Of a stretch of DNA of 64,000 nucleotides, positions 22,291 to 34,069 are shown piece by piece (the stretch's first letter is position 1; each line of letters starts with the position of its first letter). The stretch is taken from assembly GCF_010183535.1 (NCBI RefSeq), contig NC_071332.1:20088001-20152000 (forward strand), read 5' to 3'. The stretch comes from Caenorhabditis remanei. Taxonomy: Eukaryota > Nematoda > Chromadorea > Rhabditida > Rhabditidae. The translations under genes and the position numbers were made by a program. Below the pieces are notes generated by a model. That model saw nothing but the letters and a program-made list of their open reading frames with translations, had not been told where the DNA came from and did not search any database.

Positions 22291-24697
22291 TCAAATCAGT
22301 ACACAATCTTTGACAGAACATGTTGGCGCAACTGAACGGAAAAGAAATTGGAAAAAAGAAAATTTCAATAATCTTACTTTTTCCATCTTTTTCTCTTTCT
22401 CTTATTTTCAATGTTGTGAATCCTCGGTCTTTCCCATTTCTTTTATAATACATGCAACAAGTTCTGAAACTCAGTTTTTGTCAACGGTGAAAGGCTAACG
22501 CTTACTGGCAAATTCTTTCCTGTGTCACAGGATGTCGGGCGTTTCTTTTTGGCAGCAGTGGTTGTTTGCAATATACATTGGCGCAACTGAAAAAAACGAC
22601 TATCAATTTTATGAGAATATTTTAAATTACTTTGTTTCGTGTTTTTCTCTTCTTCTCCTCATTATGGTCACGTCTCGGTCTCTTTCATTTCTTCTGTAGT
22701 AATCATAACATGTTCTAAAATTTATATAAAAGTAAGGATAATATCATATAGCTTACCTGCAAATTTTCACCTTTGTAACTGGATGAAAATAATTTTTTTT
22801 GGAAAATAGTGGTTGCTTGCAAAATGTGTTGGTGCATCTGAAAATGTGAATTCACTTTAAATTTCCTATACTCACCCTTACGCTTTTTCTTTGAACGATG
22901 TTCTTATGTTTTCCTCCTTATCAGGTGATTTGCGTCTGAAATTATCAGAAATTATATGTTAACTACAGAGCTTTGTTAACATACCTTTTACTGGACGGAC
23001 TACTTTTTGCAGTGATTGGTTCTGGAGCTTGTTCCTCGCTCTCATTATATTCTGCGTCTTCATCAATTGCTGACATTATTTCTTTACCAATTGGGACCTC
23101 AGATTGCGGATCATAGCAGACTATCTTATATTCACTACAACTTGTTGGATTCTTTTAGAGATAAATATGTATAGACTTACTTTTCTTTCGGCGGTTCTTG
23201 TGTTGGATTTTCATGTGTGATCTGGGTATTGTTAGCAGGTTCTTTGAGTTCTAATTGCACTGGACTTTCAACTTTCATTGAATCTTCTGTAGTGTTCATT
23301 CTACAAACTGCATGAGTGATTTCACCTCGGAAACTTTCAGATTTGGAATCGGGAGTAAGTAGAGAGTGGAATGATGGAATGGGGGAGCTGAAACAAGGAA
23401 TATTTGGAATAACTGGTTTGGACTCACAAAATGGGAGATGGAGCCCCATTATCCTGGGTTACTGTAGAACTATCTTCGAATGTACTTTCCATTGAATAAT
23501 TCTCATCATCACTTTCATTATCAGCAGAGTCGTCTGAAGATTCTAAAGATTCTGAAGATGTAGAACTATATGATGATCTATCGCTGTCAGAGACATCATG
23601 GGCTGGGGTTACATAACCATCAGCATCCATAAAGGATTCCACAGCACGTTCCTCTTCAAATTCATCTAAACTAGGAGCCTTTTCAGATCCAGTGGCATTT
23701 TCAGCTTCTGGTAGCTCATTACGTTGCGAGTAGGCAAGATGGTCACTTGTTAAAATGTTCTTTCGGAGCTCATCAGACACAAGAACATCAGGTTTGTCTT
23801 CAATAGGAGAATCTAGTTGTTCTGGATTTACAAGTGCCACGTCTTCAAGGTCAGCGTTGAAATCGCTGGGCCGCTTTTCAAAATCCTCATCACTATCCAA
23901 TTTCTGGTCAGACCCGCCTCCCATATGGTTAACTTTGATTACTTCTACAGTTGTTGGCATGTATTGTAACATTTTGAGAAAGTTGTCTTGCGATGGTTTT
24001 TCTTGTGTAAAAACTTGTGCCAACCTGAATTTTATTCTCCATTTTCTTTATTTTCTTATTTCTTAACTCACCTTTCCTTATAGTCACCTCTCACTCTAAT
24101 CACTTCTCGATCTTTTCCTTTTCTTTTATAATAGCAATAACAGGACCTGAATCAAACAATTTTTTGTCAATCAAAGGTGGTTATGCTTACATGCAAATTT
24201 TCTCCTTAGTTATTGGGTGTGACGCGTATCTTTTCGTGTGTAGAAGCGGAAGTTGACAGAATTTGTTGGCGCACTTTTTGTTTTTGTATTCCCGCATTTT
24301 GTCTTTCAAAGTTTTTCGTTCTCGTTTAGTTTCTCGATCTTTTCCATTCATTATGACAAATGAATAGCATGAACTTAACATAAATCATTAGAATGTTTAA
24401 CTTGATCTCTTAAAATAAAGCTTACAAGCATACTTCTTCCTTTGTTTTTGGGTGAAGCTTGGAACCATATTTTAGTCGTGTTCGGCATACTTTATTGGCG
24501 CATGTTGGTAGTTTCTTCTTGGTGGTTTTTGATCCCAATGATTTCGAGTGGCAGGCACTGAAAATCAGGATAAAAAAAAACTTAGGTTAGAATGCTCACC
24601 TACAGAATTTATTTTCCGACAACATCCAGAATTGATCTGTTATCTTTTCATTACAGCTGCTACATGGTACATAACCAAAAGAGGATTCAGTAGACAT
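22291..24697 (-). CDS. zf6: tandem C4 zinc-finger protein with long acidic region (13 exons)
   Basis: The spliced frame is open for 622 residues. Exons: 24600-24697, 24426-24557, 24191-24373, 24072-24146, 23428-24024, 23181-23387, 22985-23134, 22882-22935, 22757-22837, 22631-22714, 22506-22586, 22378-22463, 22291-22331. It starts like zf10 (MSTESSFGY, CSSC finger), then CANKVC and CANKFC fingers. A 199-residue acidic exon follows, with MPTTVEVIK (shared with zf10) and a Ser/Asp run. The finger that is CSIPSC in relatives reads SPIPSF here, so both first ligands are gone. Two or three CTNTFC-type fingers end the protein. Exon 12 is one base out of phase, so the last finger is read in the wrong frame and stops early. 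Exon 3 has lost an intron. Confidence 0.75.
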
Positions 24698-24865
24698 AAC
24701 TGGAGCGTTAATATTGTTCACTGTTATATGAAACTGTAGTAGGCGTGCCTCAGATTAATGAAATGAAACGAAAAGAACTATAGAACTGCTATCATCTTTC
24801 TGATAAAATCCAATGAAATAAGACTTTCTGCAGTTTTTTATCTTGACTTTCTTTGACGGGAGGGC

Positions 24866-24888
24866 TTATAAAAAGGTAGATTGATTAG
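24866..24888 (-). promoter_or_regulatory. Diverged GATA/TATA-like block upstream of zf6
   Basis: TTATAAAAAG is kept, but the GATA site reads TTGATTAG. It lies about 185 bp before the zf6 ATG. Confidence 0.4.
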
Positions 24889-24899
24889 GAAGGAACCGG

Positions 24900-25998
24900 G
24901 AAAAAGAATTAGAACAATCTGTTAAGAAGTTTCATTCAATAGCACAAATAAAGGCCTACTTCTAGAAGGCTAAATGCTTCGAGGCAGAAGATTCTGAATT
25001 TTGCGATGCGTATTTGAAAAAATTGCTTTTTCAAGACAGACTCATAGTTTCTATACCTTACTTCTTTCTTTCCTTTATTATCCCTTTTTCTCGGTATTTT
25101 AACCTCTGATGACTTACTACGCCTTTTTCAACCCAGAAAAGCCCACTTTCCAGTTCTTTGCATAAGAAACATTGCCTGAAGCAGAACATTGTTGTTCCGG
25201 CAGATGAAATAGTGTTACTGTAGCTGAGATAAAAAATTTTGAATTACCTCTCGATAGTGGGAGCAGGTTCGATAGATCTTTCTGTTAACTTTCAGGACTA
25301 CAAAAGGTAGATTGCAACCAGTGGGAAAAGCAAAACGAGGAATCTGCAAACATCAGTAAACTTTGCAATTCAAATAATATTTCTCACTTTTCCTTTTACT
25401 TTTATTTGGACAAAGCGTCAATTCGAGTGATATATCTAAAATTATTGAGTTGATTTTAGGGATTAACGGAGGAATAAAAGTATATTTCACTGTAGTTTAG
25501 ATGATCAGGTTAAGATTACAGACAGACAGTGATTAATGTATCATCAGTTCATTAATTTACAGACGATTAAATGTTGCTTTATTAGACAGAGAAATGTTGA
25601 GAGTGTAGCATGTCGTTTCCTGGAAATCATAACTAGATAATTGTTCAATTTCTGCACATATCCGTTTTTTCTTAGTTGACGGTCCTTGCCACTCTCTGTA
25701 AACTGTCGTGATTATCCCCCCGTAAAAGTATCAATTTGCGCAAAAAAACTTCATAAATTGTAGACGACCCAGTTTATTGCAAAAAAGTGCGAGAGGCGTA
25801 TAAATTTCACAAATGACCCTCGCTTCGTTATCAATCTTACGAATAGATATCGCAAATCGTTTTTTTGTTCGGGAAAAGAAAATCGTTCGGTTAGTCAGAC
25901 ATAACAATCTTTGATCATAATGTTCTGATATTTATAATTTGTGGAAGCAATCTTTATAACTTTACAGACAAAAAAGGAAGCATAAATTCTGAAATTAG
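24900..25998 (-). pseudogene. Relic of an MSLEKE-type gene start within a spacer
   Basis: 25430-25540 matches the 5' flank of zf1, zf2 and zf20. Directly downstream on the minus strand the expected ATG has become ATATC, and only fragments of the first finger can be followed to about 25150. 25550-25990 matches the common 3' spacer. I see no usable reading frame. Confidence 0.45.
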
Positions 25999-26571
25999 TT
26001 ATAGGTTAAAAATAATAATAGAAATTAACTTACAATACTTTCTTTCGAAATCCATTTCAGATAAATCAGACTCGCAATCTGATTCTGAAGACTCTTCTCT
26101 TGAATCATCGCCAGAAGATATGGACATCATATCTGATAAACTTCCATATCTATCACAGTCTCTGTAAAACCAGTTTTTCTAAATTTCCTACGTTCGCTCT
26201 AACTTACAACTCCTTCAGTTTTGTTCCTACCATTTTCTGATCGTCCACATCATGTTTTTCATTATTTTCAGATGAAAACATTCCCTCGGCCTGCCGTGAG
26301 TTGTTTCGCTTCTTCTCCTTCAACTTTATTACAGTAAACCCTTTTGTTTCATTCACACGCCTAGACGCAGTCCACACTTTTTCTCGGTCTTTTCCATTTT
26401 TTTTGTGGTAGGCATAGCATGCTCTGAAACTCAAACGACAGTGAAAAAATGCATTGTCTCAACCTCACCGGCGAATCTTCTCCTTTGTAACAGGACGAGG
26501 TCTTACAATTAAGTCTTTTGGATACAACAGTTTCTTGCAGAATGTGTTGGCACAACAAACTTGCGTGCCAT
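25999..26571 (-). pseudogene. zf7: single-finger pseudogene
   Basis: A one-finger remnant. CCANTFCKKLLYP is readable, but the third ligand codon is CGC (KIRR for KICR), and no ATG stands in this frame. It is followed by CYAYHKKNGKDREKV, a Lys/Glu-rich stretch and the acidic tail, which has lost its stop (EMDFERKY) and ends at 25999-26001. The promoter-like block at 26720 lies directly upstream, so most of the gene has been deleted. Confidence 0.65.
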
Positions 26572-26719
26572 GAAACTGTGATAGGCTTGGCTAAGATTTA
26601 TGAAAAAAGGCAAAAAGAACGATTTGTTGCAATAGAACCGATACTATCTTCTTTTTGACGACTTTGTCTGCAACACAATTTTCTGCCCTTTTTATTCAAA
26701 CGTTTTTCGACCGGTGGGC

Positions 26720-26741
26720 TTATAAAAGGTACATTGATAAG
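26720..26741 (-). promoter_or_regulatory. Conserved GATA/TATA-like block upstream of zf7
   Basis: TTATAAAAG with TTGATAAG at the standard spacing. Retained although the gene below it is broken. Confidence 0.45.
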
Positions 26742-26981
26742 AAGGCGGGTTGTGACCAAAGATAAGGACATGAAGAAAAATAATTGAAGCTAAAAATAAA
26801 TGCATTCATTTGGAAAAAACCAGATAAGTCAGCTTTAAGAACTCCTCAATGGAGAAGACAATAAAACAATATTTATTTATAGAGAAAACTCACTTTTCTC
26901 CTTTTGCACTCCATTTTCCACTGCCTACAAAGTAACGCCTCAAGCAGTTACTATATATCCATTTTCCAGTCTCCGGATGTC

Positions 26982-29440
26982 TCAGATTCCCACGCTGATA
27001 GACACATCTGTGAAGGTTTTTGATTCACATTCTTGACTGGAACTACCACAGGGAGTGTTTTGCTCCGTTTCTTGTTGACCATCCTCATTATTATCATCTT
27101 TCTTTTCTCTTCTTCTATGAGTTATGTTCACTGCTCGGTCTCTTCCATATTTTTTATAGTGATAATAGCAATTCCTGAAACTGAACTGTCACTAAACACC
27201 GCATACTTTCAAACTGACATGCAAAGCTTCTCTTTAGTAACAGGATGAGGTCTGAAGTGTTTCGGAAGTAGCAGCTGTTGACAGAGATTGTTAGCACAAC
27301 TGAACGAAAATGAAATTGAAAAAAGAATGGGGTCAAGAACCTTACTTTGTTTCATGACTTTCTCTTTTTCTTATTTTTAATGTCATAAATCCTCGGTCTC
27401 TTCCATTTCTTTCATAATATATACAACAAGCTCTGAAACTCAGTTTTTGTCAACGATTGAAAGTTTACGCTTACGGGCAAACTCTTTTCTGTGTCACAGG
27501 ATGTAGGGCGTTTCTTCTTGGGAGTAGTGGTTGTTTGCAATATGGATTGGCGCAACTGAAAATGAACATGTATCAGTTTTTTGAGAACATTCGAAATGAA
27601 ATTACTGTGTTTCGTGTTCTTCTCTTTTTTTCCTCGTTACGATCACTTTTAGACGGTCTCTCCCTGTTTTTCTGTGGTAATCATAACATGGTCTAAAATA
27701 TAGATCATAATAAGGAAAAAGGAATATCCTCTAGCTTACCTGCAAATCTTTTCTTTAGTTACAGGATGAACACTAATTTTTCCCAGAAGTAGAGTTTGCT
27801 TACAGATGTTGTTGGCGCATCTAAAAAATTCGTAACGCTTCATCACATTTACAAACTCATCTTACTTTTGACTTTCCTGGATAGTCTCACTTTGTGATTC
27901 TTGAGTTTCTGATAGTGAGTTCCTTAAAGTAAATATATGTATATATCGTGTTGTTGACAGAATGTGTTGAAAATATCAAGAAACTCACTTTGTTTCATCA
28001 TTTTCTGTTTTTCTTGTTGTTGTAAGTTCTCGATCTTTCCCATTCCTTTTGTAATATGTTTGACAGGTTCTGAAATTCAGCTTTTGTCAACGGTTTATAG
28101 TTTACGCTTACTGGCAAACTCTTTTTTGTGTCACAGGATGTAGGGCGTTTCTTTTTGGGAGTAGTTTCTGTTTACAATATTCATTAGCGCAACTGAAAAT
28201 GAACGTGTATCAAGTTTTTGGGAACACTCCAAATAAAATTACTTTGTTTCGTGCTTTTCTCTTTTTCTCCTCGTTACGATCACTTTTCGGTCTCTCCCTG
28301 TTTTTCTGTGGTAATCATAACATGTTCTAAAATTTACATTATAATAAGGATAAAGGAATATCCATTAGCTTACTGGCAAATCTTCTCCCTTGTAACAGGA
28401 TGAGGCCTACTCTTTTGCAAAAAAAGCGCACTTTTGCAGACGTTGTTAGCGCATCTAAAGAAAATTGTTAAGCTTCATCACATATACAAACTCATCTTAC
28501 TTTTGACCTTTCTGTATATTCTCACTTTGTGGTTCTTGAGTTTCTGAGTTCCTGAAAATAATATTAATGAACATATCTAACTGTGTAGCTTACTTATCGC
28601 TCTCAGTTTTTCTCTCTTGCATCTCTGGTGGGTAGGCAATGGTCTCTTCTTGACAACTAATGCCAGGATTATCTGTGATTGGTGTTTCTAACGGGCAAGT
28701 GCTGCTAGACGCTGGCTCCAGTGTAGTATACGTGAGGATTTTTGCTGAATTTTCAGAAAAGTTGATACCGCTGCTGTTGAAGTATATCTTCGGCTGATAT
28801 GATGGATTTTGGTAAGCATCAATATTGCACAAAATGTTTGATTCTTGATATGAATATGGGAGAAGTAAACTTGGGTCCACGCCATAATTGTATTCTTCAG
28901 AATATTGAAATTCGGTATTTGACTGGTTTGCAATAGGATATATCTGGGTCTTAGCAGCTGGCATGTTCCACTCTTCCACAGGGGATTCAACTTCCATTGA
29001 CTCTTCTTCCAAGTTGAATACTAAATTGTCTTCCACTGAGCTTTTACAAGCTTCAGGCAGAGGCGAATCACACTCCGATCTGAGATTTCGCTGAAATTTA
29101 TAATTTCGAACTAAACCAACTCACTTTTCATTCACTGCTCCTCTTTCTGCCGCAATTACTTTCTCGTACTCACTTTTCAAGTATAACTTATAGCAGTCAC
29201 TAAAAACTCAAACTCCAATAAATTTTGATATAAATAAACTCTCTTACCTGCACACCAACATTCCGGTAGAAGGCAAGTGAAATGCTGTCGAGTCGGATGT
29301 AAAAAGAGAATGGCATGACGGGATAGAGCAGCTGAAACGATTCGTTGGAAGGACTGATGAGGGGTTTTAACTCACAAAGTTTGGGGAGAAGCTTCATTTT
29401 CCTGGATTACTGTAGAATCAAGTTTGAGTACACTTTCCAT
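26982..29440 (-). CDS. zf8: tandem GATA-like C4 zinc-finger protein (16 exons)
   Basis: The spliced frame is open for 584 residues. Exons: 29376-29440, 29248-29331, 29125-29199, 28594-29079, 28501-28551, 28374-28454, 28243-28326, 28112-28192, 27989-28069, 27866-27922, 27740-27820, 27606-27692, 27475-27555, 27346-27432, 27219-27299, 26982-27174. MESVLKLD start; CSIPSC finger; Tyr/Gln-rich exon; CANNVC, CANEYC, CANNIC, CANPYC and CANNLC fingers; then a tail like exon 8 of zf19 (RQETEQNTPC in zf19, QQETEQNTPC here). The 3' end is uncertain: an alternative 39-bp intron would add a degenerate RCVYQRGNLRHPETG finger and end at a stop near 26895, followed by AATAAA. It lacks the acidic EMDC tail. 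Confidence 0.8.
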
Positions 29441-29618
29441 TGAAAGATTTTTAATGTAAGCTGTGATAGACGCGCCTAAGACTTTTGAAAAGAGGCAAAA
29501 AGAACAATTTGTTACAATCCAACCGATGCTATCTTCTGTTGCTATTCGATGACCTTGCCTGCAATACGATTTTCTGCATTTTTTAGCCAATTTTTCAAAC
29601 GTTTTTTGGCGGGTGGGC

Positions 29619-29640
29619 TTATAAAAGGTACACTGATAAG
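29619..29640 (-). promoter_or_regulatory. Conserved GATA-site plus TATA-like block upstream of zf8
   Basis: CTGATAAG and TTATAAAAG with the standard six-base gap, 193 bp before the ATG at 29440. Confidence 0.55.
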
Positions 29641-30255
29641 AAGATGGGCTGTGACCAAAGATATGGACATAAGATTACAGAGTGGTTAATGTATCAAGAG
29701 TTTATTCAGTTGCAGATAATTAAATAATCAAATGTTGGTGAGTTATATGACAGCAGAAATGTTGGAAGTGTATCATGTCGTCTTCGTGTTTCCTGAAAAT
29801 CATAATTCACTTAATTATAGATGATACACTCACCTAGACAATATATCAAAAGAAAACCCAAACCTACCGGTCCCTGCCTGTCTCAAAAGACTAGTGGCGA
29901 ACAGCCCGCCGTAAAAATATCAATTCGCAAAAATAAGTGTCATAAATTTTTGACAACCCAGTTTTTGCAAAGAAGTGCGAGATTTTCTCTCGTCTTCTCG
30001 CTTATGAAAGCCAAGTCCGATAAATTTCACCAAAAAAAAGACAAATTGCCCAGTGCTCTCGAAAAGATATTACGAAAAGTATTTTGTTCTCACGGAAAAA
30101 TAAAATCGTTCGGTTAGTCTTACAGAAAATTCTTCGATCATGTTCGAACTTTTATTTTGTGGAAGCAATCTATTTAACTTTACACAAATAAATTATGATG
30201 CCAGGGAGTTATTTGTTTTTTTAAATAATAGAAATCAACTCACAATACTTTCTTC

Positions 30256-32929
30256 CTATTCTAATCCCATTTCAGATGAATCAGACTCGCAATCTGATTC
30301 TGAAGACTCTTCTATTGAAGAATCGTCAGAAGATATGGACATTGTATCTGATCCACTTTCAGTTCTATCACGGTCTCTGTAAAATCATTTCTTCTAAATT
30401 TCCTACGTTTGCTCTAACTTACAATTTCTTCAATTTTGCTGCTACCACTTCTCGATCACGTCCATGTCTTTTGAAGTAGTCATAACAAGGACTGAAACTT
30501 AATTGACAGTAAAAGACATTCTAACAACATTGCTCATTTTCAGTGGAAAAATGTCAAACTTTCCGCGTGTGTCATGGTATCACTGATTGTGTCAGAGCGC
30601 TGTCGTCTTAAAATGACCACAACCCTCTAGAAAGTGTCAGCACAAAAAAATTGTCAACTACCAAAATTGAGTTCTACTTTTGATTTGTGTAATTCATAGA
30701 AAATTCGCTCAGTGGTACCATTAGTAATACAGTTGGGCGTTTTCAACGGAAAGTTGTTAGAATTATGAACATTACTGTACGTGGTGAACTTTGAGTCATG
30801 AGTAGAGAGAAGAGAATTATAAAGATAACTCACCGACAAATTTTCTCTTTAGTGACAGGGTGAGATCCCCACTGCTGCGGACGCAACTGTTGCTGGCAGG
30901 ATGTGTTGGCGCAACTGGACAAAAAATTGGAAAAAGAAAATGTCAAGAAACTCACTGTGTTTCGTGTTTTTCTCTTTTTTTATAAGTTCTGATCCCTTCT
31001 CGGTCTCTTCCTTCTCTTCTAAAATAACAATAGCAGGCACTGAAACTTATTTATCAACTACGAATGAGCTTTTGAGCTTACAGGCAAATCTTCTTTTTTG
31101 TCAGAGGATGGGAAACATTTTTATGAAGCAGTGGTTGCTTGCAGAATGTGTTGGCGCAACTGATCGTAAAGTAAATTGTAGAAATATAATGTCAAGAAAC
31201 TCACTTTGTTTCGTGTTTTTCTCTTTTTTTATAAGTTCTAATCACTTCTCGGTCTCTTCCATTCCTTTTATAATAATCAAAGCAGGCACTAAAATTTAGA
31301 TAATAATAAGGGAAAGGGAATATCCCTTACTAGTTAGCTAGTTAGTTCTAGTTAGTTAGCTTACCTGCAAATCTTCTCCTTTGTGATAGAATGTATCCTT
31401 GTGTTTTGCGGAATAAGTGCTTGCTTGCAGAATGTATTGGCACAACTAAACAACAAATATATAAGGTTTGTAGTAGTTTTTGAAAATCTTACTGTGTCTC
31501 ATGTTTTTCTCTTCTTCCACAAGTTATGATCACTTCTCGGTCTCTTCCAGTTCTTTTGTAGTAGTTATAACATATTCTAAAGTTCAGATAACAGCAAGAA
31601 AAACAATATCCAAAAGCTTACTTGCAAATCTTCTCTTTAGTGACAGGATGAACATTAGTTTTTCCCAGAAGTAGAGTTCGCTTACATACGTTGTTGGCGC
31701 ATCTAAAAAAGTTTTTAAGCCTCATCACAAATACAATTTCATCTTACTTTTGACCTTCAAGAAAATGTTTTTTGCGTCCTCTTATTTTCTTCGTTATGGT
31801 CTCTTCCCGGTCTTTTCCAAATCTTTTGTAATAACTGTAGCATGTACTGAAATAAGGATAACAGTAAGGAAAAAAATCTTTAAGCTTACGTGCAAATCTT
31901 CTCTTTAGTGACAGGATGAATATAATTTTCCCATAAGTAAAGTTTTACCTTGCAGGTTGTGACAGTGCATCTAAAAAAAGTTGTTAAGCTTTATCACATA
32001 TACAAACTCATCTTACTTTTGACCTTCCTGGATATTCTCTTTTTGTGGTTCTTGAGTTTCTGAGTTCCTGAAAATAATATTAATGAACATATCTTACTTT
32101 GTAGCTTACTTGTCGCTTTCAGTTTCCTTCTGTTGCTTCTCTTGTGGGTAGGCAATACTCTCTTCTTGACAACTAATACTAGGATTATCTGTGATTGGTG
32201 CTTCTAAGGGACAACTGCCTCTAGACGCTGGCTCCAGTGTAGTATACGTAATGGTTTCTAGTGAATTTTCAGAAAAATCGATACCGCTGCTGTTGACGTA
32301 TATCTCCGGTTGGTATGATGGAATTTGATAGGCATCATTATTGGACAAAACATTTGATTCTTGATATTGATATGGGGGAATTGAATTGTATTCTTCAGAA
32401 CATTGCAATATGGTATTTGACTGGTTTGCATCAGATTCAATCAAGTTCAACTCAAATGTTGGAATAGGACAAATCTGAGTCTCCGTAGTTGACATGCTCC
32501 ACTGTTCCACAGAGGATTCAATTTCAATTGAACCTTCTTTCAAGTCTGATACAGCTGCTGAATTGTTTTCCACTGATCTAAGAATTCGCTGAAATTTATA
32601 ATTTCGAACAAAACCAACTCACTTTTCAGTTCCTCTTTCTGCCGCAATTACTTTCTCGTACTCACTTTTCAAGTATAACTTGTAGCAGTCACTAAAAAAA
32701 CCAACTAATTTTGATATAAATAAACTTTCTTACCTGCACACCAACATTCCGGTAGAAGGCAAGTGAAATGCTGTCGAGTCGGGTGGAAGAAGAGAATGGC
32801 ATGACGGGATTGAGCAGCTAAGACAAAGATGATTTGGAAGGACTGATGAGTGGTTTGGACTCACAAAGTTAGGGGCGTAGCTTCATTATCCTGGGTTACT
32901 GTAGAATCAACTACGAGTGTACTCTCCAT
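30256..32929 (-). CDS. zf9: tandem GATA-like C4 zinc-finger protein (16 exons)
   Basis: The spliced frame is open for 559 residues and is among the cleanest copies. Exons: 32865-32929, 32734-32817, 32623-32691, 32110-32577, 32017-32067, 31890-31970, 31748-31846, 31622-31702, 31493-31576, 31365-31445, 31205-31288, 31082-31159, 30956-31039, 30834-30914, 30423-30491, 30256-30376. Domains in order: MESTLVVD; CSIPSC finger with SEYEKVI tail; 156-residue Tyr/Gln-rich exon (SIPPYQYQESNVLSN, ITYTTLEPA); CTVTTC, CANNVC, CANTFC, CANTFC and CANTSC fingers, each with a YYKR.GRDRE basic tail; then the acidic tail SSIEESSESD. The internal exons are multiples of three with phase-2 borders. Likely nuclear by analogy; no partner is known. 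Confidence 0.88.
30530..30790. repeat. Degenerate Tc1-like MITE in zf9 intron
   Basis: Shortened copy with the motif AAAAATTGTCAACTAC and a right end ACTGTAC. It lies between the last finger half-exons, as in zf5. Confidence 0.5.
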
Positions 32930-33104
32930 TCCAATGGAAACTGTAGTTAGCTAACTACTGTAATTAAGTGTCAGATAAAACTGTAAAAGGCGTGCTTAAG
33001 ACTTTTGAAAAGTGGCAAAAAGAACGATAGAACCGATACTATCTTCTTTTTGATGACCTTGCCTGCAATACGATTTTCTGCACTTTTTAGCCAGACAGGT
33101 AGGC

Positions 33105-33126
33105 TTATAAAAGGTACACTGATAAG
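33105..33126 (-). promoter_or_regulatory. Conserved GATA-site plus TATA-like block upstream of zf9
   Basis: CTGATAAG at 33119-33126 and TTATAAAAG at 33105-33113, 190 bp before the ATG. Downstream, about 80 bp of 5' flank (ATCGTATTGCAGGCAAGGTC and AGATAGTATCGG) is also shared among copies. Confidence 0.55.
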
Positions 33127-33367
33127 AAGGTGGGCTGTAACCAAAGATAAGGACATGAACAGAAGTAATTGAAACTAAAAAGAAATGGATTCATTAGAAA
33201 ATAACCACATATGTCAGACAAGTTAGGTTAGAAGGTTAGAAGGTTTCAAACTTCACACAACACAATCAAGTTCAAAAATACCGTACCCCTCTCAGCTACT
33301 CACTCGCAAACAAACTTCTTGGTATCACTCCGTTCCATAGCTCTCGTTGAGAATTTTTAGACACTCA

Positions 33368-34069
33368 TCAGATACAAAGTTTGTTTTTTGGCTTCAAAAG
33401 CTGGTCAATGACAAAAGTAGATATTGGTTTCCGTTTCACGGCTGTCACGGTTTCAGGATTATCAAGTTTCGCATCAAAACCAGTACCCACATTGCTTATT
33501 TTGATAACTTCTACAGTCGTTGGCATTGGTAGTGTCAATAGTGGAAAGGTGTCATCAGAAGTGGTAGCAGCTTCAAAATCCGTCACACCATGAGATTTTG
33601 CTGCTTTCACGGATTGAAGCATTTTCCGAAGTTTCTTCTTCCGTGGTTCTTCTTGTGAAGACCTCTTCACTCCCCTTGGTTTGTTCCAAGCTCTTACTTT
33701 TTCTCGGTCTCTTCCATACCGATAGACGTATGAATAACAAAAACTCAAAAAAAACCATTAGAGTTTTAGCTTAATCTAAAAACTTACCAGCATATTTTTA
33801 GCTTTGTAACAGGATGCGTTCGGAGCTTAAAGCCCTGTCGTGGTAGTGCTTGGCAGACAATATTGGTGCATCTTGACTCTTCTTGGGATTTTAAAAATCT
33901 CGGGTAGCAGACACTGAAAATATGGATTATTTTTTGAATTTGTTAAAACGTTAACATAATAGCTCGCTCACCTGCAGAATAGATTTTCTGATAAAATCCG
34001 GAACAGATCTCTTTTCCGTTCATTACATCTGCTACACTGCTGATAACCGAAGGATGCTCCAGTTGGCAT
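33368..34069 (-). CDS. zf10: small two-finger C4 protein (3 exons)
   Basis: The spliced frame is open for 199 residues. Exons: 33972-34069, 33788-33913, 33368-33743. It starts MPTGASFGYQQ, then CSRC...CSVC (C-x2-C first pair), then CTNIVC...HPVTKLKICCFC with basic tail YRYGRDREKV. The C-terminal 90 residues contain MPTTVEVIKI and a basic VKRKP stretch. It resembles the first third of zf6 and may be the ancestral short form. The third exon uses a TTTTGAG acceptor, less usual than TTTCAG. Confidence 0.8.

Noticed and set aside
23755..24066. 103-codon plus-strand open frame
   Set aside because: It is antisense to the acidic exon of zf6, which has paralog support; Ser/Asp-rich exons often give an open reverse frame.
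2202..34069. Regularly spaced similar short segments that could suggest a CRISPR-like or satellite array
   Set aside because: The units are finger exons with GT-AG introns and open frames, on eukaryotic-type DNA; spacing and units are too long and too varied for CRISPR.
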